64,000 bases of DNA from Streptomyces sp. D2-8 (GTDB lineage Bacteria > Actinomycetota > Actinomycetes > Streptomycetales > Streptomycetaceae): positions 62,001 through 126,000 of the forward strand of contig NZ_JAAHBP010000004.1 of NCBI RefSeq assembly GCF_023184515.1, given 5' to 3'. The position numbers and the translations under genes are program-made. The notes below the pieces were generated by a model. It made no database searches, had not been told where the DNA came from, and worked only from the letters and a program-made list of their open reading frames with translations. This document shows, one piece after another, positions 57,468-64,000 of this stretch; the first letter of the stretch is position 1; each line of letters opens with the position of its first letter.

Positions 57468-57902
57468 ATGAATCACGCAACCCACCAGCCGGGGGCAGGG
57501 CTTGGCGCCCGGTACGGCGTCGACTTCACCCTCGGTGAGCACTCCGCCCGGCATCTGCGCCGCATCCTCAGGGTGTATCTCGCCGCCTGGGAGATGGCCG
57601 AACTGTGCGACTCCGCCTCGCTCGCCCTGACCGAGCTGGTCGCGAACGTCGTACGCCACACGCCCGACCGGCGCGCCGCGGTGCTGGTGCTGCGGCGGCC
57701 GGACGGGCGGGGACTGCGCGTGGAGGTCACGGACACATGCCCGCGACCGCCGCTGTCCACAGCTGTGGACGAACTCGCCGAGGCGGGACGCGGCGTGCTG
57801 ATCGTCGACGCCGTCACAGACCGATGGGGGTGGGATCCGCTCCCCCACCGGCCCGGCAAGACCGTCTGGTTCGAATGTGACGCGCTCAAGGAATTCGGTT
57901 AG
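57468..57902 (+). CDS. Anti-sigma-type ATP-binding protein (HATPase_c_2), AbaA-locus-like
   Basis: This is a 144-residue protein of the GHKL ATPase type: LALTELVANVVRHTPDR (N-box), GLRVEVTDTCPRPPLS (G1-like, with DTC in place of DNG) and GRGVLIVDAVTDRWGW (G2). Streptomyces genomes carry many such small kinase-like proteins next to WhiJ-type regulators and DUF397 genes, as here. A partner sigma or antagonist is not encoded in the cluster. Its stop overlaps the stop of the next, convergent gene. Confidence 0.9.
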   Translation: MNHATHQPGAGLGARYGVDFTLGEHSARHLRRILRVYLAAWEMAELCDSASLALTELVANVVRHTPDRRAAVLVLRRPDGRGLRVEVTDTCPRPPLSTAVDELAEAGRGVLIVDAVTDRWGWDPLPHRPGKTVWFECDALKEFG

Positions 57903-58114
57903 CGCGCATTCCCGCGTGAGCGAATATAGCGTCGGCCGAAATATACAATTCCAGCGGCACCGACGGCGGCGCCTGCCGCGCACGTCGCCGTCGCCCACGT
58001 GGCCATGTCCTGGGTGATCCACAGCAGGCTCACCACGACCAGCGCTATGGAGAACAGCAGCCGTTCCCCATAGCCCGGGCCGCGACGGCCGGTCAGTCCC
58101 TGTTGGCCGTGCAC
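57899..58114 (-). CDS. Small two-helix membrane protein
   Basis: This is a 71-residue protein with two hydrophobic helices (LLFSIALVVVSLLWI and TATCAAGAAVGAAGIVYFG) and a basic end RRYIRSRGNAR. No family is recognised. The GTG at 58114 was taken because it begins near the end of the upstream gene; an ATG at 58150 would overlap that gene by 58 bases. Probably in one operon with the secreted protein gene upstream. Confidence 0.5.
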   Translation of the reverse strand: MHGQQGLTGRRGPGYGERLLFSIALVVVSLLWITQDMATWATATCAAGAAVGAAGIVYFGRRYIRSRGNAR

Positions 58115-58575
58115 TTGTACGTCACGCCCTTCATCTTGATGTCGCGCCATCCCGCCATCACCGAAGCATCGGCGGGGGCGACATCGGTTCCACCGCCGCC
58201 GCCGCTTTCCTTCCGGCAGTAGTAGCCGAGCGCATCGAGCTTCTTGATGTCACTCATGGCCTGGTACTTCTTGTACGACGCGATCATGGCGGCCCGCCTT
58301 TCCGCAGGCGTGGCCTCCTTCGCCTTCGTGTACGCGTAGCACCCGACGCTCGCGCCGATCCCCACCCACGAGGCGCCCTTGGCCAGGGCCTTGGTGAGGC
58401 CTGCCGCGCCACTGCCGATCCCCAGGACCGCGCAGATCTCGTCCGCTCCGGCGCGCACTTCCGGCTGCGCCGGAGCCGCCTGTGCGGCCTGTGCTCCGAC
58501 ACCGCACAACGCGCCGGTCATGGCGAAGGCGATTACGGAAGAAATTCCCTTGCTTCGTACGCTCACGAAGTCCAT
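58093..58575 (-). CDS. Secreted protein of unknown function
   Basis: This is a 160-residue exported protein. The signal peptide is residues ~1-34 (SSVIAFAMTGALCGVGAQAA, cleavage near AAQAA). The mature part has four Cys (DEICAVLG, VGCYAYTK, GYYCRKES, TYKCTANRD) that could make two disulfides. An internal Ala/Lys-rich helical segment is followed by a Gly run. No family is recognised. The start is the ATG at 58575; an in-frame GTG four codons later is an alternative. Confidence 0.65.
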   Translation of the reverse strand: MDFVSVRSKGISSVIAFAMTGALCGVGAQAAQAAPAQPEVRAGADEICAVLGIGSGAAGLTKALAKGASWVGIGASVGCYAYTKAKEATPAERRAAMIASYKKYQAMSDIKKLDALGYYCRKESGGGGGTDVAPADASVMAGWRDIKMKGVTYKCTANRD

Positions 58576-58692
58576 CCCCGTTTACTTGAATTGCATGGTT
58601 TGCATGGTCAGTGCGAAATTGAGGCTACCCACGAGGGACAGGCGTTCGCAATGGAGAAATTGTGAACATCGCCGGGAGGAAATTCGACCGGT

Positions 58693-60102
58693 TCAACCTG
58701 GCAAAACCTTGCTCAATGCCTCGTCAAGACTCTTCGCCACCTGCGCGTCACCCGGCCGAGCCGCGCCCGCCGGCCGGGGGCCGTACAGGGCGTCCAGTTC
58801 GGTGATGAGGGTCTGGGTGACGGCGCCGTACAGGGGCGTGCGGGGGCGCTGCACGGCCTCGCTCAAGGCGCGCAGCAGGATGTCCCGGTAGCTGACGCCG
58901 CCCGCGAGCCGGTCGGGTGCCTTGAGCTCGGCGCTCTCGCCGGTGGGGGACGCCGAGGCGCTCTCGGAGTAGGCGGAGGCGTGCCGGCACTCCGGGGTGC
59001 TGCCGGGAGCCCGGTAGGCGGAGGTGCGGGTCGCGGCGAACCCGGCGCGCAGCAGGCAGCGTTCGCTGTCCGGGTCGGTCAGGAACGCGATCAGCTCGGC
59101 GGCCTTGGCGGCCCGCTGCTCGGACGTGGACGAGGTGACGGCCAGGTTCTGCCCACCGAGCACGGCCTTGCCGGGCAGCCGGGTCACACCGAGATCCCCC
59201 TTGAACGTCTCGTACAGGGCCGGGTAGACGTACGGCCAGTGCCGCAGGAAGGTCGTGCGGCCCTCCGCGAAGGCGCTGAGCGATTCGGCCTCGCGGGACC
59301 CGGCGGCCTCCCCGAGCATGTACGGCGAGCCCGTGCGCTCCCGCAGTTCGGTCACCCCGGCCGTCAACTGCGCCTCGTCGGCGGTGTACCGGCCGTCCTG
59401 GTCGGTCAGCGCGAAGCCCGGGACGGCCGAGGCGAACGCCTCGATCGCGTTGACCGTACGGCCCTCGTAGGCGGCGAGCTGCGTGGTCCACCCGTCCTTG
59501 TAACCCTTGGGCTTCGGCCGGTCGTTGACGGCGTCGATCAGCTCCCGCAGGTCGTCCCAGGTCACACCGCGGCCCAGTTCGGTCCGGGAGGTGCCGGCGC
59601 GGCGCAGGTGGTCCTTGCGGTAGTACAGCAGGCCCACATCGCTGTTGAAGGGGACCGCGTACCGCTCGCCGTCCCAGAACGACGTGCGGTCGACGGACGG
59701 GATGATGTCGCCGGGCGACTTCACCGCCGCGCCGGTCAGCGGGCGGATCAGTCCGGCGTCGGCGAACTCCGGGACCCAGGTCACGTCCAGGTTCACCACG
59801 TCGTACTCGGCGCCGCCGGACTGGAGCGCGCCGAGCAGCTGGCTGCGCTGCTGGTCGGCGGAGCCGGGGAGTTCCACCAGGCGGGCCCGGTAGCCGTGTT
59901 CGCCCTCCTTGGCGTTCCAGGCGTCGATGAGCTGCTGGCGGATGCCGTTCTTGCCGGTGACGTCCTGGCCGCTGGCCACCACGATCCGGGGCGGTTCGGC
60001 GGCGCCCTGCGGCTCCTGCGGCGCGTCCGTGCCGGTGCAGGAGGTGAGCGCGAGCAGGGACAGCAGTGACAGTGCGGCGGCGGTCGGGCGGCGGGCCGTC
60101 AT
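58693..60102 (-). CDS. ABC-type solute-binding lipoprotein, part of the caspase system operon
   Basis: This is a 469-residue lipoprotein (lipobox LLALTSC). It has a type 1 extracellular binding-protein fold of the sugar-binding kind: VVASGQDVTGKNGIRQQLID, EYDVVNLDVTWVPEFADAGL, FWDGERYAVPFNSDVGLLYY, and TTFLRHWPYVYP. No ABC permease or ATPase gene is nearby. Instead its ATG overlaps the stop of the caspase-vWA gene by four bases, so it is made together with it and probably presents a ligand to its extracellular part. Confidence 0.88.
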   Translation of the reverse strand: MTARRPTAAALSLLSLLALTSCTGTDAPQEPQGAAEPPRIVVASGQDVTGKNGIRQQLIDAWNAKEGEHGYRARLVELPGSADQQRSQLLGALQSGGAEYDVVNLDVTWVPEFADAGLIRPLTGAAVKSPGDIIPSVDRTSFWDGERYAVPFNSDVGLLYYRKDHLRRAGTSRTELGRGVTWDDLRELIDAVNDRPKPKGYKDGWTTQLAAYEGRTVNAIEAFASAVPGFALTDQDGRYTADEAQLTAGVTELRERTGSPYMLGEAAGSREAESLSAFAEGRTTFLRHWPYVYPALYETFKGDLGVTRLPGKAVLGGQNLAVTSSTSEQRAAKAAELIAFLTDPDSERCLLRAGFAATRTSAYRAPGSTPECRHASAYSESASASPTGESAELKAPDRLAGGVSYRDILLRALSEAVQRPRTPLYGAVTQTLITELDALYGPRPAGAARPGDAQVAKSLDEALSKVLPG

Positions 60103-62642
60103 TCCTCCCCCATTCCGGTGCGGGCGACCTCGTCGTGCAGGGCGGGCACGAGGTCGTCCCCGGCGTCCAGGCAGCGGCCCCGGCCCGCCGCGGCGATGCG
60201 CGTGGCGGGGCGGCCCCGGTCGCAGCCCGAGCTGCTCAGGGACACCATGGCCACCGGGACGCCCGCGTCGCCGGCCCGGTCGAGGACCTCCTCGAGGGCC
60301 TTGCCGGTCAGGCGGCCGTCGTCCTCGCCGTCGGTGAGGTACACGATCAGCTGCGGCCGCTCGTCGTCGGTGCCGCGCTCCCGCATGAACGCCAGGGCGT
60401 CCCGCAGGGCGCCGTGCGGATCGGCCTCCGCGTCCCGCACCTCGGCGTCGTCCAGGGCGTGTTCGGCATCGGAGGCCGGGTGCGTGCCGAAGGGCAGCAG
60501 CTCCGTGTGGGTACGGTCGCCGGTGCCGTGCACCGCCCACACGCCGTACTCGTCCTCCCCGCCGAGCCCGGGCAGGGTCTGTTTCAGGATGCCCGGGCCG
60601 CCGCTGGGGCCGTCCCACCGGCCCGCCATCGAGCCGGAGCTGTCGAGGAGGAACAGGACCCGGCCGGGCCCGTGCGCGTTGCCGTAGCGCTCCAGTGCCC
60701 GTGCCATCGTCGAGGGGTCGGCGCTCCCGGCCGGGCGGACGGACTCGGTCAGGCCCTCGGCGGCCGATGCCGCCTCGATCAGGCCGCGCTCACCGGTCGC
60801 GGACCTGAAGCCGTGCTCGCCGAGCACCGTCCGGCCCTCCTTCCCGGTCAGCCACCCGCGGAAGCGGTCCACCGCGTCGTCCCGCGCGTCGGCGTCCCGG
60901 TCGCCGTCCTCCCAGCGCACCCGTACGAACGCCGGTTCCAGACCGGGCACGTCGTCGGGATAGGCGGCCACCCGCTCGGCACGGGTGACCGGGTGGCAGC
61001 CGATGCCGCTCCTCAGCAGGAACTCCGGGACCAGCGCCGTGCCGCGGTTGTCCACGGCCTCGTCGCCGGGCAGCGCGCACAGCAGCCGCGCGGCCGAGGG
61101 CTCGGGCCGCCCGGTCCGGGCGAGGCGCAGCTCGGCGTCGCGCGCGTCGGCTGCACCGCGCGCGCCGGGCTCGTCGCCGTACAGGCCCATGGTCGCCAGC
61201 AGTGCCGAGTCGGTGAACTCCGGGTCGGCACGGTGCAGTTCGGCCTTGCCGTCGGCCTGTTCGAGGGTGTCGAGCAGCCGGGACAGTGACTGCCCGGTGG
61301 GTTCGAGGCCGGCCCCGAGTGCCTTCGGTACGGCCAGCACGACCGGCGAGTACGCGATCGGCTCGGCCTCCGGCTCCAGCCGGGCGAAGACGCGGTCCTC
61401 CTTGGCCGCGGCCCCGGTGACCCGGTCGACGTCGGCCCGGGTGGCGGGGATCCACACGTCCGGCTGCGGGCCGATGTCCCGCTGCGGGTTGTCGTCCTCA
61501 CGGGGCTGCTGCCAGGCGTCCGTCCGCTCGCCCAGGGCGGTCACCACGGCGGCGGCACCCGCGCTGTTGACGGTGACGCCGCTGCGCCGGCAGTCCTCGC
61601 CGGTGGTGTTGGCGGCCGAGGTGACATAGGCGTCCGCGGCCGCCCGAATCGTCGGCTCCAGGTCGGGGTCGGTGAGGACGCGCAGTTCCAGAGGCGGTCT
61701 GCAAGGGCCGGAGTCGCCGGTCAGGGCCAGGATGCCGTAGCCGCCCGCGCCGGTGGCGAGCAGGGCGAGCACAGCCGCCGGCGCGGTGCGGCCGGACCGG
61801 GCGACGGCCCTTTTGGCGCGGGCGAGCAGACTCCGGAGCCAGGGGAACCAGCTGCTGTCCGCGGGGCCGGGCCCGGTGGTGACCGGGCCCGGCCCCGCCG
61901 CCAGCAGCACATCGTCCGAGTCCCAGGGGGGAGCCAGTGCCTGCGGCCGCTGCGGGTCGTCGGCCTCCGCCTTGTACTTCGCGGCGGCCATCCGCTCCTT
62001 CACCGCGGCGTACAACTGGGAGAGCCATACCTCGCCGCCCCCGTCGAGAACGCGCGCCATCTCGCGGGTGAACGGTGTCGCCACGTCGGCGGTCCCGCCC
62101 AGGATGCAGCGGTTGGGCTGCACGCTCATCAGCAGCAGGATCTTGTGCTTCTTCCGCTTCGGATCGTCCAGGCGGTGCCAGATCCCCGCGGCATTGCCCG
62201 CGTAGCAGCAGTCGAGGACCACCACGACCTGCTCGGCGTGGCTCTCGGCGAGCTCGCCCAGCACCTGGCTGAAACTCACCGAGCCGGGCAGGCCGTGGCC
62301 CGTGAGCACCCGCGCGGTGCGCATCTGGAGATGCAGTTCGTTGCCGGAGGTGGAGGTGACGGCGTGCCCGGCGAAGTAGAGCAGCAGCAGCCCCTTGGCC
62401 TCACGGCAGGCGCGGCGCAGCGCCCCCGTGAAGTCGTCCGGGGCCGGCGAGGCCAGGGTCCTCACCTCGCCCGCGCCGAACACCCCGCCCCGGTTCAGCG
62501 CGTCCTCGAGTGTCGTCCGGTTGTGCCGCACGGCCGGGAGCTGACCGCTGACGCCCTGGGGATCCGGTGCCGTGTGGTCGTACTCGGACACACCGACCAG
62601 CAGCGCCCGGTTCCCCATGTGGCGCGGGTCGAAGCGGCTCAC
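60099..62642 (-). CDS. EACC1-associated caspase fused to a TM helix, binding-protein-like domain and vWA domain
   Basis: This is an 847-residue protein. Residues ~10-240 are a caspase-like peptidase with His93 in LLLYFAGHAVTS and Cys in VVLDCCYAGNAAG (145/146). Residues ~287-308 are a transmembrane helix (AVLALLATGAGGYGILALTG). Residues ~315-640 resemble a solute-binding domain (ELRVLTDPDLEPTIRAAADA, PDVWIPATRADVDRV). Residues ~660-847 are a vWA domain with MIDAS motif LLDSSGSMAG and VYLTDGEDD. The caspase is inside the cell and the binding and vWA parts are outside. The start is GTG, after GGGGAG. This looks like a transmembrane death- or conflict-effector. Confidence 0.85.
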   Translation of the reverse strand: MSRFDPRHMGNRALLVGVSEYDHTAPDPQGVSGQLPAVRHNRTTLEDALNRGGVFGAGEVRTLASPAPDDFTGALRRACREAKGLLLLYFAGHAVTSTSGNELHLQMRTARVLTGHGLPGSVSFSQVLGELAESHAEQVVVVLDCCYAGNAAGIWHRLDDPKRKKHKILLLMSVQPNRCILGGTADVATPFTREMARVLDGGGEVWLSQLYAAVKERMAAAKYKAEADDPQRPQALAPPWDSDDVLLAAGPGPVTTGPGPADSSWFPWLRSLLARAKRAVARSGRTAPAAVLALLATGAGGYGILALTGDSGPCRPPLELRVLTDPDLEPTIRAAADAYVTSAANTTGEDCRRSGVTVNSAGAAAVVTALGERTDAWQQPREDDNPQRDIGPQPDVWIPATRADVDRVTGAAAKEDRVFARLEPEAEPIAYSPVVLAVPKALGAGLEPTGQSLSRLLDTLEQADGKAELHRADPEFTDSALLATMGLYGDEPGARGAADARDAELRLARTGRPEPSAARLLCALPGDEAVDNRGTALVPEFLLRSGIGCHPVTRAERVAAYPDDVPGLEPAFVRVRWEDGDRDADARDDAVDRFRGWLTGKEGRTVLGEHGFRSATGERGLIEAASAAEGLTESVRPAGSADPSTMARALERYGNAHGPGRVLFLLDSSGSMAGRWDGPSGGPGILKQTLPGLGGEDEYGVWAVHGTGDRTHTELLPFGTHPASDAEHALDDAEVRDAEADPHGALRDALAFMRERGTDDERPQLIVYLTDGEDDGRLTGKALEEVLDRAGDAGVPVAMVSLSSSGCDRGRPATRIAAAGRGRCLDAGDDLVPALHDEVARTGMGEE

Positions 62643-62646
62643 CGGC

Positions 62647-62982
62647 CTACTCCCCGTCGGGGTCCAGTGGGCGGATCTGCGGATCGGGATGGCCGCCCTG
62701 CAGCCTGCGGCGGTTGTTCGTCCAGGTCTTCACCGCGCGTGCGGTGTACTCGGTCAGTGCCGCGACCGTGACGACGTCACCGAGCACTTTCAGGACGAGT
62801 TCGAGGTCGGGCCCCAGGCGTCCCTCGGTCCCGTCCGCGCCGGTCTGCACCTCGATGCGCAGCTGCTCGCCGGCGAGCAGTTCCGCCAGCTGCTCCTCGC
62901 GCTCCAGCCACGTCTTCAGAGCTCTGACATCATCCACGGTCGCGTCGGCGCCCAGCCGGACGCGCACGCCTAAGACAGCCAC
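62647..62982 (-). CDS. Effector-associated constant component (EACC1-like) protein with a TTA codon
   Basis: This is a 111-residue protein with a beta-rich start (VAVLGVRVRLGADAT), a helix VDDVRALKTWLEREEQLAEL, a strand (LRIEVQTG) and a hydrophobic helix (LVLKVLGDVVTVAALTEYTA) ending TWTNNRRR. This pattern fits EACC1, the constant small component encoded beside effectors in actinobacterial conflict systems. The GTG at 62982 follows GAGGGGGA; the ATGs at 63000 and 63012 lack a site. The fourth codon is TTA, so translation should depend on the bldA tRNA. The caspase gene follows four bases later. Confidence 0.75.
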   Translation of the reverse strand: MAVLGVRVRLGADATVDDVRALKTWLEREEQLAELLAGEQLRIEVQTGADGTEGRLGPDLELVLKVLGDVVTVAALTEYTARAVKTWTNNRRRLQGGHPDPQIRPLDPDGE

Positions 62983-63106
62983 TCGGTCCCCCTCTGCCAT
63001 GTCCGACATCATGACACCGGGTCAGGCCCCAGCGGCAGACCCGTGACGTGACCCGCGAAAGCGATGGCACGCCCCCTTCACGCCACGCGCACACGGCGCA
63101 CGCGGC

Positions 63107-64000
63107 TCAGCCCTGGGTCTGCAACTGCCGCAACTGCCGCTGCACATGGTCCAGCGCCCCGTGGCGCCGGCCGGGCACCCGCCCGCGCAACGCGGCGAGC
63201 GCGGCGCCCAGTTCGCGGGCGGGGGTGGTGTCACGGACCTGGCCCCACTGGTGGTGCGCCCGGTCCACGGCGGCCTCGACGGCCGGGGCGTCCGGCGCCT
63301 GCCCGGCGTTCAGGCGGGCGGTGGCGATCATCAGCCAGGTGCGGCAGCTGCGGGCGGCGTCCCCGGCGAACATCGCCAGGTCGGCCCGTACCTCGGCCCA
63401 GTGCAGGGCCTCTTCGGACGCGGGACCGTGCGCGATCACGGCGGCCTGCTCGTGCCGGGCGGCGAGCGCGTCGGCGTCGGCGTGCCGGCCGGACTGGACG
63501 GCGGCGGTGATGGCGGCGTGCGGATCCCCGGCCGTCGGGCCGGGCGTGCTCAGCACCAGGTCCGCGCCCGCGCTCTCCGGCGCGATCCGGCTCAGCGCCT
63601 GCTGGTGCAACTGCTCGACGGGCGGCCGGAACCCGCTGCGCAGGATCGTCGCGACGGCCTTCATGTACGCGGGTGCCGCGACCGTGCGTCTGGACGGCGG
63701 TGGCGCGATGCGGCCGTGCACGGCGTTGCCCCGTCCCGAGTCCAGCGGGGTGCCGCGCAGCAGCTCCCAGGTCTCGGCGTCGGCGTGCAGGTCGAGCAGG
63801 AGGGTGGTGGCGCCGGCGGGCCTGAGCCGCAGTTCCTCCCGGAACCAGTGCCAGGGGAAGGCCGTGTAGCGGGCGGTGGAGGCGGTGGTGCGGGCCAGCG
63901 CGAGGTGGGGCAGGCGCTGCCTCCGGTCGAGCTGGAGCTGGCCCGTGACGTACACGGTGAGGGGGCCGGGGGCCGCTGCGGCGGCGCGGAGCCGGGTGAG
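63107..64000 (-). CDS. Partial gene for a conflict-system-associated helical protein (runs off the window)
   Basis: The frame is open to the right edge, so the N-terminus is missing. The visible 297 residues start with a beta-rich part (VYVTGQLQLD, LPHLALARTTASTARYTAFP, WHWFREELRLR, TTLLLDLHADAETWELL). They end in a helical repeat region (AAVQSGRHADADALAARHEQ, SEEALHWAEVRADLAMFAGD, and RSCRTWLMIATARLNAG) like a TPR scaffold. No enzyme motif is seen. It is on the same strand as the EACC1 and caspase genes, 124 bases upstream, and probably belongs to the same system. Confidence 0.65.
   Translation of the reverse strand, partial: LTRLRAAAAAPGPLTVYVTGQLQLDRRQRLPHLALARTTASTARYTAFPWHWFREELRLRPAGATTLLLDLHADAETWELLRGTPLDSGRGNAVHGRIAPPPSRRTVAAPAYMKAVATILRSGFRPPVEQLHQQALSRIAPESAGADLVLSTPGPTAGDPHAAITAAVQSGRHADADALAARHEQAAVIAHGPASEEALHWAEVRADLAMFAGDAARSCRTWLMIATARLNAGQAPDAPAVEAAVDRAHHQWGQVRDTTPARELGAALAALRGRVPGRRHGALDHVQRQLRQLQTQG

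Noticed and set aside
60066..61289. 407-codon plus-strand frame opposite the caspase-vWA gene
   Set aside because: Antisense shadow without family; the minus-strand gene has catalytic and MIDAS motifs and operon overlaps on both sides.

Overview
The window is high-GC actinobacterial DNA and almost certainly a Streptomyces chromosome. Supporting marks are frequent GTG/TTG starts, AGGAG-type ribosome binding sites, and families typical of streptomycetes: DUF397/DUF5753 WhiJ-like regulators, a SARP regulator, LAETG surface proteins, a class F sortase, DUF5994, DUF6479, DUF4190, and a TTA (bldA-type) codon in a regulatory-looking gene. There is no rRNA, tRNA, CRISPR array or insertion sequence that I can see. 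The gene order looks like accessory chromosome: mostly single genes or pairs, with many broken fragments between them.

Region by region. 0.2-6 kb: small membrane proteins, a SpoIIE-type phosphatase and a STAS anti-sigma antagonist (stress signalling), a DUF5994 pair, a PAP2 phosphatase, and an ArsR regulator with a clear operator. 6-9.5 kb: a cold-shock module (CspA, DEAD-box helicase, half-CBS protein) and a MerR regulator with a long leader. 9.7-13.4 kb: a secreted M19-like hydrolase, TetR, DUF4190 and a CGNR regulator. 13.6-20.4 kb: a truncated acyl-CoA dehydrogenase, an MFS exporter divergent from its ArsR regulator, a two-component system, a serine hydrolase and an MMPL fragment. 20.6-22.9 kb: a second copy of the CspA plus DEAD-box module, then a beta-propeller fragment. 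22.9-29.3 kb: GH30 galactanase with divergent LacI, prolyl iminopeptidase with divergent MarR, and a SARP-CGNR fusion. 30-34 kb: a DUF2201 vWA protein with a broken MoxR partner, then a sortase / surface protein / sigma factor / membrane protein operon. 34-42.5 kb: an rRNA methyltransferase behind a short leader ORF and hairpin, several DUF proteins, TerB, a serine hydrolase, a degenerate repeat tract and secreted proteins. 42.7-49 kb: GH13 glucosidase, LAETG surface protein, nucleoside hydrolase, FMN-type oxidase, and a short threonyl-tRNA synthetase. 49-54.5 kb: lipoprotein, GAF-ANTAR protein, permease pair, and an HTH-TPR regulator divergent from a tiny secreted peptide gene. 54.6-58.6 kb: a lower-GC patch with WXG100-like and DUF3592 proteins, then a WhiJ/AbaA-like cluster. 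58.7-64 kb: a four-gene conflict-type system (EACC1 protein, caspase-TM-binding protein-vWA fusion, solute-binding lipoprotein and a partial partner).

The four most interesting items are the membrane-spanning caspase system at the right end, the threonine-rich leader peptide and mutually exclusive RNA stems upstream of the short thrS, the leaderless leader ORF plus hairpin before the rRNA methyltransferase, and the HTH-TPR regulator paired with a 50-residue pre-peptide. The two csp modules, 14 kb apart, share a leader element placed exactly 71 nt before each start codon.
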